A DNA stretch of 21,703 nucleotides. It comes from a virus. Position numbers and translations under genes: made by a program. The notes under the pieces are model-generated. The model was given only the letters and a program-made list of their open reading frames with translations, searched no databases and was not told where the DNA came from. The DNA lies in IMG/VR virus record IMGVR_UViG_3300047177_000015, positions 1 through 21,703 of that record. One strand, 5' to 3'. Shown piece by piece: positions 1-7,003 of this stretch (its first letter is position 1; each line of letters opens with the position of its first letter).

Positions 1-104
1 CCACTATTGTCCGGCAGCGCGTTGGTTGGGATGCCCATCTGCCCACGGATAAACAGCAGGAAGTTAGCTTGCGACGGTGCTCCCGGACCAACAAAGCCCG
101 ACAC
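1..104 (-). CDS. Partial phage structural protein, N-terminus only (possible head-completion/connector protein)
   Basis: Reading on the minus strand from a GTG at 104-102 gives 34 residues beginning MSGFVGPGAPSQANFLLFIR and continuing GQMGIPTNALPDNS, open to the window edge. It starts 3 bases after the TAA of the preceding gene, as expected inside a tightly packed operon. There is no strong Shine-Dalgarno sequence, so the start is chosen on spacing. The position after the capsid gene and the 170-residue protein suits a head-completion or head-tail connector protein. The text recalls podophage proteins with a similar opening, but this is memory only and the domain cannot be judged from 34 residues. 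Confidence 0.55.
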   Translation of the reverse strand, partial: MSGFVGPGAPSQANFLLFIRGQMGIPTNALPDNS

Positions 105-107
105 GGT

Positions 108-620
108 TTATGCGCGCCTGGCGCGCCGCTGCTCGCGCGCGGAAGTCGGCTTGCCGCTATTACGACGGTTTACTTCGATGGCCTCGGCAACGCGCGGCGT
201 CTCGCCCTTGGTATCCTCGACAATTTCCAGCTCCATGTGCGCAAGGCCATCATTCTCACTGAACATCTGGTGTTCCATGGCGACAGCAGTTTGCTTGCGC
301 ATCTCCACACCGCGCTGTGTTAGAACGCTGGTGTTGTGATCGTCCGCAACCATCATAACATCCATTGGCACGGGCTTGTCGATGGAATAGCAGAAGCCGA
401 TAAACTCACGCGTGCGATCCACCTCGTTGACCGCGACCAGACCGTAGGGCCGCATTTGATCAACAATCGCCATCAGCACGGGCAGGGAATCCGGCTTCCA
501 AATGACCTGCTGCGTGCCGGGCGCAATCGATGTCCGGTAGGGCATCTTGCTGCGGTCTTCCGGCACGCGATACTGAAAATCGAGGATCTGCTTCGTGCAG
601 TTAGCGAGGTAGAGCTGCAT
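108..620 (-). CDS. Conserved phage protein of unknown function in the head module (170 aa)
   Basis: The 170-residue protein starts MQLYLANCTKQILDFQYRVP and has a soluble, mixed alpha/beta look with no membrane segment or signal peptide. The central part (VAVNEVDRTREFIGFCYSID) is well-formed globular sequence. The last 40 residues are charged and arginine-rich (SAREQRRARRA), perhaps a disordered nucleic-acid-contacting tail. It lies downstream of the major capsid gene across a 98-base gap that holds a dispersed repeat. Its place in the operon suggests a virion or head-assembly protein. I do not recognise a named family with confidence. Confidence 0.8.
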   Translation of the reverse strand: MQLYLANCTKQILDFQYRVPEDRSKMPYRTSIAPGTQQVIWKPDSLPVLMAIVDQMRPYGLVAVNEVDRTREFIGFCYSIDKPVPMDVMMVADDHNTSVLTQRGVEMRKQTAVAMEHQMFSENDGLAHMELEIVEDTKGETPRVAEAIEVNRRNSGKPTSAREQRRARRA

Positions 621-638
621 AGCGCTGGCACCTAGTGC

Positions 639-702
639 AAAACGGGGTTTTCAAGCACCGCCAGCAGGTTTTGGCGGGGTAGCCGTGGGGGTAGTAGCGG
701 CC
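639..702 (+). repeat. Dispersed intergenic repeat, copy A
   Basis: This stretch matches 20123-20189 (inverted) and in part 13243-13302. Shared blocks are TTTTCAAGCACCGCCAG, a G-rich block with GGGGTAGCC, and GGGGGTAGTAGCGGCC. The AAAAC...GTTTT pairing seen in the other copies is weaker here. It fills the gap between the capsid gene and the 170-residue gene. Read with transcription (minus strand) it could be a processing or attenuation hairpin, but this is inference. Confidence 0.7.
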
Positions 703-718
703 CACCCCCACAGGGGGC

Positions 719-1744
719 TTAGTAGGGCATGGACACAATGGTGATGGCCTCGGGACGCAAGCCCCAGCCCGAGGTGATCCGCATCTCGGAAACCACGTCG
801 ATCGCCCCGCCCGGAATCGGGGTGGGAATCTCCCGAGGTGCGGCCATGTCGCAAAGCTGGATGTTGGCCGCTTCAAGACCGGGGGTCAGCTCGGCGAACT
901 CGTTAGTGTTGATCTTCTGATTCTGCACCTTCGGCTTGCGCACCTCCGGCATGGTGATGATCACAGCGTCGGACCCGCCGCTGCCCTTGCCGATCAGTGT
1001 ATCGTCGTAGACCCATTCCAGCGTATCACCGTTCATCTCCAGCACCTTCTCTGTCATGCCGGCCGTTGAATCAGTGCCCGCACCCGGACGCTGGAACTGA
1101 ACAAGCTGGACAATGCCCGCATACGCGAACTGGGCCAAAGTTTGCTGGCTGCCACAGATGGTGATTTTAACACCTTGGCCCATCTGGAACATGCGCGTCT
1201 TGAGCGCGGACACCTGGCCGATCAGGAATAGCGCCATCGCACCGTTGTCGTAGGTGCGAACCGTTGTGTTGCCGTTCATGTCCGGAGGCAGCAGCACAGC
1301 CGTCGCGCCGTTGGTATTCAACAAGCCCTCGCCGTTGGCTGGATTGAACCCATACAGCAGCGCGTTACGCACGTTGCCGAAGTGACCCTGTCGCATACCG
1401 AGGCGCTGGGCGTCGACGATGCTGTAGCCCCACTTGGCGGCGGCGGCGGTGTCGTGGTGATCGTATTCCGCCCGGATACGCTGGAGGTAGGTCGGGGTCT
1501 GGATCATTGACGTGATGGTTTCCACCGACGGCAGCTGATTGTATGCCGTCTGGCCGGAGGCGACCTTGGTCCGCAGCTCCATCTTCTTGGCGTAGACGAA
1601 CAGATCACCTTCGCCGAGCCGAACCATTGGGTTGCCAGTCGCGATGGTCTCGAACGCGCCGGACGCCTGCTGATATTGCAACAGAAATTCCGGGAGGACA
1701 TAGCTCGGGTGGATCATCACCCGTGCCGGAGTCACGTTGGGCAT
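719..1744 (-). CDS. Major capsid protein, DUF2184-like
   Basis: A 341-residue protein with the size and character of a HK97-fold major capsid protein of the DUF2184 type. It would form the icosahedral shell. The N-terminal part (about 1-110) has the tyrosine/aromatic-rich YLQRIRAEYDHHDTAAAAKW, followed by KWGYSIVDAQRLGMRQGHFG and an ALLYGFNPANGEGLLN segment that resembles the family. The C-terminus ends with the beta-rich TSGWGLRPEAITIVSMPY. The start ATG follows GGGGAG at 8 bases. It lies downstream of the Nudix/DUF2213/scaffold gene and the 282-residue structural gene, the usual order for this head type. The capsid role is inferred from family resemblance and order. Confidence 0.8.
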   Translation of the reverse strand: MPNVTPARVMIHPSYVLPEFLLQYQQASGAFETIATGNPMVRLGEGDLFVYAKKMELRTKVASGQTAYNQLPSVETITSMIQTPTYLQRIRAEYDHHDTAAAAKWGYSIVDAQRLGMRQGHFGNVRNALLYGFNPANGEGLLNTNGATAVLLPPDMNGNTTVRTYDNGAMALFLIGQVSALKTRMFQMGQGVKITICGSQQTLAQFAYAGIVQLVQFQRPGAGTDSTAGMTEKVLEMNGDTLEWVYDDTLIGKGSGGSDAVIITMPEVRKPKVQNQKINTNEFAELTPGLEAANIQLCDMAAPREIPTPIPGGAIDVVSEMRITSGWGLRPEAITIVSMPY

Positions 1745-1759
1745 GGTAGATGCTCCCCT

Positions 1760-2608
1760 TTATAGCAGGATGAGTGCAGCGGTGCCGTTCGGCGTCCAAT
1801 GCACCAAATTGTTGACAGCGTCGTAGGATACCACCTTGCTGTTGCCCACCTGAACCATCAGCACACGCACGGGCAGCGCACCACCGCCCGCAAGCACCTG
1901 ACCCTGCGTCGTCACAGCGCCCGGCGTGCTGGCCAGCGGTAGCAGATAGACCAACGTGCTGCCCGTCGTGCCGGCAATGAGCGTCACGTCGCCGTTGTAG
2001 GCCGTGGGCACAACACCACTGATCGTCACGACATTGCCGGCCACGTAGCCGTGCGCCGTGGTCGTGGTCGCGGTGACGGTGCCACCGTTTGTATTGGCCC
2101 ACGACATCGCGGTGATGACATTGGCCGCTTCGACTGGCGCGTAGGGGATCAACTGCTGAGCGTTGAAGTCCCACGAGACCTGCTGCGTGACCAGTCCGCC
2201 CTCGAGGGACACTAGGGATGGCGCGCACGCCACGGCCAAGCGCGCATTACTGCCGAATCGATAGAATGGCACCGTCATGCTGACGCCGGCAGACGGGCAC
2301 TCGGACTGCGGCGAGCTGATCCAGGCGTGGGCCTGGTTGAATGTGCTGAACCCCGTCAGGTTGGCCAGCGTGGTTGCTCGCTGCAATGACGGACCAAGAC
2401 CCGTCAAATTGTTGTTGAACGGAATGTCTTCCTGGATGCCGACACCGCCCCACATCGGCAGGGTTTCTGTTAGCGCCAGGATGCCACCCGCGAGCTGGTA
2501 GCGCGCGGCCGGATCATCCATCACCGCGCCTTGGACAAGGCCGTCCGTGGTCGCAAGAAATAGCCCTGCTGCGCTGTTCGTCAGCATGGGGTTGAAAGAG
2601 AACGTCAT
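1760..2608 (-). CDS. Phage structural protein with an AHG-type beta domain (282 aa)
   Basis: The 282-residue protein lies between the scaffold/protease gene and the major capsid gene, where a decoration or minor head protein is usual. Start ATG is preceded by GGAGG at 8 bases. The first 160 residues are not assigned. Around residues 163-225 there is a beta-rich module with the recurrent phage motif TTTTAHGYVAGNVVTISGVV followed by PTAYNG, which occurs in many virion proteins and may be Ig-like or a similar surface fold. The last part (VLMVQVGNSKVVSYDAVNNL) is beta-rich too. No signal peptide is present. Decoration role is inference. Confidence 0.75.
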   Translation of the reverse strand: MTFSFNPMLTNSAAGLFLATTDGLVQGAVMDDPAARYQLAGGILALTETLPMWGGVGIQEDIPFNNNLTGLGPSLQRATTLANLTGFSTFNQAHAWISSPQSECPSAGVSMTVPFYRFGSNARLAVACAPSLVSLEGGLVTQQVSWDFNAQQLIPYAPVEAANVITAMSWANTNGGTVTATTTTAHGYVAGNVVTISGVVPTAYNGDVTLIAGTTGSTLVYLLPLASTPGAVTTQGQVLAGGGALPVRVLMVQVGNSKVVSYDAVNNLVHWTPNGTAALILL

Positions 2609-2611
2609 GGG

Positions 2612-3451
2612 TTATGCCTCCTGGCTGACGCGGCGCAGTCGGGCGCCCATTGGGTCCATTTTGAATGGAGCCCAGCACGCCTCCGGGCTGCCGACGAACT
2701 CCGTGATGGCCCGGCCGGAACCATCCCGACGCGTGATGGCCCGCAGCGTATTGGCCGGCAAGTCGGTTGGGTTCAGCGCCGCTGCTTGCGCGTCCGCATA
2801 AACCTGGCTTTCGACCACACCGAAGTGACCTTCGTCGACGATCTTGGACAGGTCGATGTCCTTCCAAGTCGTGCTGTGCTTCTGAAACGCCGAGAGCTGG
2901 CGCTTGCGATAAGCAAACGGAGTCTCACCCGCCAGCGGCCGGGGGGCGGACGAACCAAACAGCTGAGCGACGCTGTCAGCGCGTGCCTGGATCTCGGCCA
3001 TCTTGTTGTAGTCCTCATCAGACAGCACCTTGGGCATGTTGCGCTCGAGCGCTGCCAGGCGCGCCGCCGTGTCGGCCGCATCCTTGCGCGCCTTGTCCTC
3101 GCGCTCCTTCTCCTCGGCGTCCTTGCGCGACTTGTCCTCGCGCTCCTTCTCCTCGGCGTCCTTGCGCGACTTGTCCTCGCGCTCCTTCTCCTCGGCGTCC
3201 TTGCGCGACTTGTCGGCTACCGGCTGTTCCGGCTCGCCCTTAACCTTCTTTTCCTCAGCGTCCTTTTTGAATTGGTCTTCCATCGCATCCAAACGCGACA
3301 CTGTGTCCGCCATGAACTTGTCCATGCGCGACATGCACGCATCGAGCCGGGTGGCGCGTTCCTCCGCATCCTTGCGCGCCTTGTCCTCGCGCTCCTTCTC
3401 CTCGGCGTCCTTGCGGGCGGCGTCAGCACGGTCCTTGTCTTCTTCAGGCAT
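2612..3451 (-). CDS. Putative nested scaffold protein (internal start within the Nudix-DUF2213 gene)
   Basis: An in-frame ATG at 3451-3449 (residue 311 of the long protein) is preceded by GGAGG with 5-base spacing, a better ribosome binding site than that of the full gene. Translation from it gives 279 residues starting MPEEDKDRADAARKDAEEKE, made of the coiled coil and C-terminal region without the Nudix and DUF2213 domains. This is the layout of lambda C/Nu3, where a scaffold is made from an internal start in the protease gene. The coiled-coil, charged composition suits a scaffold. The evidence is a strong site at a domain boundary; that the shorter protein is really made is inference. Confidence 0.5.
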   Translation of the reverse strand: MPEEDKDRADAARKDAEEKEREDKARKDAEERATRLDACMSRMDKFMADTVSRLDAMEDQFKKDAEEKKVKGEPEQPVADKSRKDAEEKEREDKSRKDAEEKEREDKSRKDAEEKEREDKARKDAADTAARLAALERNMPKVLSDEDYNKMAEIQARADSVAQLFGSSAPRPLAGETPFAYRKRQLSAFQKHSTTWKDIDLSKIVDEGHFGVVESQVYADAQAAALNPTDLPANTLRAITRRDGSGRAITEFVGSPEACWAPFKMDPMGARLRRVSQEA

Positions 3452-4381
3452 GGTAGCCTCCACAGCAGTTGATGAAAGGACGCCTTGTGGCGCGCCGCCC
3501 TTATCCCAAACACCTAATTCACAGATCGCCACATGGTCAACCAAGCTAGGCGTGCCCTCGATCAGCACCGTGCCGCCGTCATCCAGAGTAGAGTCGTCAT
3601 TGGCCAACGGTCGGAAGTAAGTCAAACTGGAACCCAGCAGCACACCGGGCGACGTGGACAGCACTTCGCTGCCCATCATTGTAATTGCGTCTTTGTCGAA
3701 AACCTTCGCAATACCCCACACTTCATTATCATTAATGTAGGGTAGGAAGATTGTGCCAACAATACGCTTGCTGAACTCGTCACTGTCCAGCAGCGGCTTC
3801 TCAGGATGATCCCACAGGACCGGCAACCCGTTGCAGCGCGCTAGAAAACGCTCGTTCAGGTAGAGTGTAGGGTCGCGCCAAGTGTATTCGTTATTCTTGA
3901 CGCGGTAGGCCGCACCCGTGCCTGTAATGCGCAGCGCAAACAGGGCGACGTTCTGGTAAATCTGTGGCGACACCAGATCACCGGACGAGATCATTCGCGC
4001 GATGTCGAGTTCGTCAGCGGTCAGCTTTGCCAATGCTACCGCACACCCCGGATGAAGTGGTTCCGGAGGCGCTTGTGGGTCCGCCCACATGAAACCCGTA
4101 TGCTCGTCGTTAAGCACGGGATTGAATTTGTCGCATAGCTGGACGAATGTTGTGTAATCAACACCGTCCTTTACGCGCCGGCATAGTAGCTTGCGCGCAC
4201 CTGTAGGGCAAGTGCCGAGCTCCTCTTTACACTCGCGGACAGCCGCTTGCTCAGCAGTCTCGCCAGCCTCCATCTTACCGCCAGGCGCGCCCCACGCGCC
4301 GGGTGCGTCACCTTGGTCGCTGCGCTGTAACAGCAGCACTTGCCCATCAGCGATAAAGAGAATACCGGCAGCTTGGATCAC
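2612..4381 (-). CDS. Nudix hydrolase - DUF2213 - coiled-coil fusion (putative head maturation protein)
   Basis: A 589-residue multidomain protein. Residues 1-130 are a Nudix domain with a complete Nudix box: G35, E41, R49-E50, E53-E54, G56, the metal-binding pattern of nucleoside-diphosphate-linked hydrolases. Residues about 140-305 resemble DUF2213, a phage head-module domain often suspected to be a maturation protease, with VDHVAICELGVWDKGG near 281. Residues about 312-450 are a highly charged coiled coil built on a 13-residue repeat (KDAEEKERED). The C-terminus (450-589) is globular. The gene starts with GTG and overlaps the head-morphogenesis stop by four bases (GTGA). A strong internal start at 3451 suggests a nested scaffold product. 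Enzyme function of the DUF2213 part is not shown by the sequence. Confidence 0.85.
   Translation of the reverse strand: MIQAAGILFIADGQVLLLQRSDQGDAPGAWGAPGGKMEAGETAEQAAVRECKEELGTCPTGARKLLCRRVKDGVDYTTFVQLCDKFNPVLNDEHTGFMWADPQAPPEPLHPGCAVALAKLTADELDIARMISSGDLVSPQIYQNVALFALRITGTGAAYRVKNNEYTWRDPTLYLNERFLARCNGLPVLWDHPEKPLLDSDEFSKRIVGTIFLPYINDNEVWGIAKVFDKDAITMMGSEVLSTSPGVLLGSSLTYFRPLANDDSTLDDGGTVLIEGTPSLVDHVAICELGVWDKGGAPQGVLSSTAVEATMPEEDKDRADAARKDAEEKEREDKARKDAEERATRLDACMSRMDKFMADTVSRLDAMEDQFKKDAEEKKVKGEPEQPVADKSRKDAEEKEREDKSRKDAEEKEREDKSRKDAEEKEREDKARKDAADTAARLAALERNMPKVLSDEDYNKMAEIQARADSVAQLFGSSAPRPLAGETPFAYRKRQLSAFQKHSTTWKDIDLSKIVDEGHFGVVESQVYADAQAAALNPTDLPANTLRAITRRDGSGRAITEFVGSPEACWAPFKMDPMGARLRRVSQEA
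3081..3213 (-). repeat. 39-bp in-frame tandem repeat encoding a 13-residue coiled-coil unit
   Basis: Three near-identical 39-bp copies (3081-3119, 3120-3158, 3159-3197) and a partial fourth encode KDAEEKERED-type units in the coiled coil. One further copy stands apart at 3369-3407. The copies differ by only one or two bases, which points to recent expansion by slippage or recombination and predicts length variation between relatives. Confidence 0.9.
3452..3461 (-). promoter_or_regulatory. Internal Shine-Dalgarno before the nested scaffold start
   Basis: On the minus strand GGAGG (3461-3457) and a 5-base spacer CTACC precede the internal ATG at 3451. It sits just at the end of the DUF2213-like domain, at the point where the coiled coil begins. 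Confidence 0.55.
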
Positions 4382-5235
4382 GCCGCTGTCCTCCGTAGGG
4401 CGCGCACACGCGCCAGTTCGTTGTGCCCCTTCGGTGTAATCATGTCTGGTGGTAACGCGCTAATGGCGTAGATGTATTGGTAGTGACACCTGCAAAGGAC
4501 TTCCTCACCTGGCTTAGTCATATCGTCCGTGTAGCCCGCGCCCTTGTTCATTAGGCCTTTCTCTATTGCCCAATTCCCACGGATTGCGTAGACCTTGAGG
4601 TCGCGTTCCTTGTGGTCTTCGCGGTAGTTGTAGCCTAGCTGACGCCAATTACTATGCCACACAGCAGCGATAGCACCACCATCCACCGCAATGATATTGT
4701 TGAGTTCGGAAGTAAACTTGTGCCCTTGGTCGATCAGGACGCGGCGCTCTTCAAACGGAAGCTGTGACAGCGCTTTGCGTAATTCCTTCTTTACCTCGGG
4801 CTTACGCACGGCGTCGCTGCCGTCAGGTGGGATTGAGGTGGACCAGCCAGAAAACCGTTGTAGCGTCTTTTGAATTGACGCCTCGCGGTTCAACTTGATC
4901 AAGTTAGCGGAAGCCAGTATGCGACGATCGAGTTCCGCCCGGAGGCGAGGCTTGACGCGATCCAGCGTAAAGCGGGCAACACCGGGGTGCTGACGCAGTA
5001 TGTCGCCCCGCTCCACAACACGCTGGTAGACGCTGCCTAGCACACGCGCCAGCTCCTCGCGCAACTTGTATTCGGGCACCATGCTACGCAACGCGGCACG
5101 CCGCAGCACCTCCACCCAACGCACTAGACGCTCATGGTCGTCATAACCATGCTCGGCGAAGTCCGCGATAGCTGTGGACAACGCTTCAACAAACGTCGGC
5201 TCGTCAGGGAGCGCCTTAGCCAACGAACTGCACAA
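4378..5235 (-). CDS. Phage head morphogenesis / minor head protein (Mu gpF / SPP1 gp7-like)
   Basis: A 285-residue protein. The C-terminal third carries the pattern typical of this family: WRQLGYNYREDHKERDLKVY, then GNWAIEKGLMNKGAGYTDD and GEEVLCRCHYQYIY, with a conserved Cys-x-Cys-His near the end. Members are minor capsid proteins that attach to the portal region and help start head assembly. The N-terminal two thirds is helical and charged. It lies after the portal and 81-residue genes and before the Nudix/DUF2213 gene, as usual. The start is uncertain: a TTG at 5235 directly after GGAAGG, or a TTG at 5223 that overlaps the upstream TAA. Confidence 0.8.
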   Translation of the reverse strand: MCSSLAKALPDEPTFVEALSTAIADFAEHGYDDHERLVRWVEVLRRAALRSMVPEYKLREELARVLGSVYQRVVERGDILRQHPGVARFTLDRVKPRLRAELDRRILASANLIKLNREASIQKTLQRFSGWSTSIPPDGSDAVRKPEVKKELRKALSQLPFEERRVLIDQGHKFTSELNNIIAVDGGAIAAVWHSNWRQLGYNYREDHKERDLKVYAIRGNWAIEKGLMNKGAGYTDDMTKPGEEVLCRCHYQYIYAISALPPDMITPKGHNELARVRALRRTAA

Positions 5236-5461
5236 CCTTCCAATTATGCACCGTTAGATTAGCGGCTTCACGGCTGGCCAGAAGCTGACTTGGAAACTTA
5301 GCAGCGGCGGTCCTGTCAGTGGTCCACCCGGAGTTCCCGGACATCGCGGAGCTGTAGAGGTATTCGTCCATACCGATCTCGTGCCGCACGATCACCCAAT
5401 ACCCTTGCTGCGTTTCCGACAAACGCTTGACGCGCTGCTCGCCGGTCTCGATGTCGTCCAT
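5216..5461 (-). CDS. Small protein between portal and head morphogenesis genes (81 aa)
   Basis: An 81-residue soluble protein, MDDIETGEQRVKRLSETQQG at the start, tryptophan-containing, with no membrane segment. The ATG has a good ribosome binding site (GTAGGAG, 7 bases away) that includes the TAG stop of the portal gene, so the two are likely translationally coupled. Its end overlaps the start of the head-morphogenesis gene. The family is not recognised. The WVIVRHEIGMDEYLYSS...GWTTDRTAAAKF stretch resembles small phage proteins that read like a cell-surface or enzyme-display fold, but no function can be assigned. Confidence 0.75.
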   Translation of the reverse strand: MDDIETGEQRVKRLSETQQGYWVIVRHEIGMDEYLYSSAMSGNSGWTTDRTAAAKFPSQLLASREAANLTVHNWKVVQFVG

Positions 5462-5471
5462 CGTCGTGCTC

Positions 5472-7001
5472 CTACGTTGTAGACTTGAAAGGTGCTGGCT
5501 CGGCCGGTTCCTTGTCAGCAGGTTCGCCAGCCTTGGGGTCAGCCCCTGGCTGCATCAGAACTGCTTCGGCTTGCATGTCTGCTTGCTTCTTATCCTCTTC
5601 GTATTTGCTCTGCAGCTCTTGCACATCCAACAGCAACGGGTTGCTGAACAGCAGTTGGAACGCCCTGTCATTAAAGCTGTCGCACACCCATTGAATAAGC
5701 GTTGCCTTATTGATTGGGTCCATCTCCGGCAGCAGCACCTCGAGCACGGCAATCACCGCCTTCAGCTTGACGTCCACCACCTTGATCTTCTCGCTGTCCG
5801 GCTCCGTCAGCAATGACGGCCAGGATGCTTCAAAGCTATTCTTCCATTCCGCGAACGCCGTGAGAAACGGCTTATCCTTGTATTCAGGAAACTCGTTTTG
5901 CAGCGTCGCATAGAACTCCGGTGTCCACGCGCGATACATAACGATTTGATCCATGAACTTGTAGAGCGGGTCCATAGCTTCGCGCTCACGATCAATGTAT
6001 CGCGCAACGGCCTTAGCGTCCTCTGTGCCCTCGGCCAGCCCGGACGCGTAGGTCTCTTCGTGCAGCATTTGCGCTGGCATGGGCACGGCAGCGGCAATGT
6101 TATCCAAGATATTCTTGCGAGCTGCGTTGTGCGCGCCGTCGATATTTTGCAGGTTAAGACTTTGGATGTCCTCGTCCGGCGCTGCAATGGACAGCACGTT
6201 GTTCGTGCGCCCCTGCTGTAGCAGCGCACGCTTTACGCCAGCGATGGCGCTCATCATGTTGTCAATGATTGAACCGGGTGGTTTGAGCTTGGCGATCAGC
6301 AAACCGGCCTTGCGCGTCACCATGTCGTCTGTGATCATGGATTGCACAAACGACTTCAGCGGGAACAACGCCCGCTGATACACGCTGCGACCAACGAACC
6401 CAAACGCGGACGACGTGTAAGACAAGTAAACCGGATTTTCGTTCTGAATGATAACCACGCGATTGCGCGCATAGGGTTTGCCAGCAACAGACACCGACAC
6501 CGTTTTGAGGAAGTCCGCTGCGTTGGGGTCTTGGTTCATTACTGCGCTACCCGCCGTATTGAGCGGGTCAAACACGCTGAAGTAGATTTCGGCCGCGCCC
6601 AGCTTGGCGAAGTTCAGCGGTTTGCCGGGGTCTTTGTTTAGCTCGCCTAGTGCGATGGCGGACAAACCATACACACGGGACAACACTCGGCAATTCAAAA
6701 TGTGCTTGCTGCACCCCAACGCGTTCCAAGTGTCGTTGAACGCCTTGGCAACGCTGTCGCCCGGTGCCCTGCCGACCACGATCTCGCGAGCCTGTGACTG
6801 CGCCAGCAACACGGGGGCTGAAGCAATTTTCTCACCCAGCGGGTGATAGAGGTAGATGACTTTGCAGAGCTGATAGCTGGGGTCGTAGCCTGGCACAATG
6901 TCGTCGGACAGCAGCAGCTCTTGCAGAGCCGTGCCAAGCTGTGATCCATCAGCAGTAAGGAACGCAGACCCCGTAGGCGCTGTGCCGAGACTACCACTCA
7001 T
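5472..7001 (-). CDS. Portal protein, DUF1073-like
   Basis: A 509-residue protein of portal size at the head of the capsid module. Sequence features that recall DUF1073-type portals are an N-terminal region with SDDIVPGYDPSYQLCKVIYL, a following HPLGEKIASAPVLLA segment, and a long central helical part including AAVPMPAQMLHEETYASGLA with the surface loop. The C-terminus is acidic and proline-rich (DPKAGEPADKEPAEPAPF), probably disordered. Portals form the dodecameric DNA channel at one head vertex and dock terminase. I chose ATG at 7001, two bases after the TAG of the 1133-residue gene, instead of a GTG at 7040 that would overlap it by 37 bases. Neither start has a strong ribosome binding site. 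Confidence 0.75.
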   Translation of the reverse strand: MSGSLGTAPTGSAFLTADGSQLGTALQELLLSDDIVPGYDPSYQLCKVIYLYHPLGEKIASAPVLLAQSQAREIVVGRAPGDSVAKAFNDTWNALGCSKHILNCRVLSRVYGLSAIALGELNKDPGKPLNFAKLGAAEIYFSVFDPLNTAGSAVMNQDPNAADFLKTVSVSVAGKPYARNRVVIIQNENPVYLSYTSSAFGFVGRSVYQRALFPLKSFVQSMITDDMVTRKAGLLIAKLKPPGSIIDNMMSAIAGVKRALLQQGRTNNVLSIAAPDEDIQSLNLQNIDGAHNAARKNILDNIAAAVPMPAQMLHEETYASGLAEGTEDAKAVARYIDREREAMDPLYKFMDQIVMYRAWTPEFYATLQNEFPEYKDKPFLTAFAEWKNSFEASWPSLLTEPDSEKIKVVDVKLKAVIAVLEVLLPEMDPINKATLIQWVCDSFNDRAFQLLFSNPLLLDVQELQSKYEEDKKQADMQAEAVLMQPGADPKAGEPADKEPAEPAPFKSTT

Positions 7002-7003
7002 TA

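Noticed and set aside
601-876. 91-residue minus-strand frame containing RYYPHGYPAKTCWRCLK
   Set aside because: It reads the dispersed repeat and the end of the capsid gene out of frame; the similar peptide at 20104-20190 reflects the DNA repeat.
1605-2228. 207-residue minus-strand frame
   Set aside because: A shadow frame of the 282-residue structural gene and the capsid start, with His/Arg-rich composition.
2786-3472. 228-residue plus-strand frame with leucine-rich repeats
   Set aside because: The repeats come from the antisense reading of the 39-bp coiled-coil repeat, and the strand agrees with no neighbouring gene.
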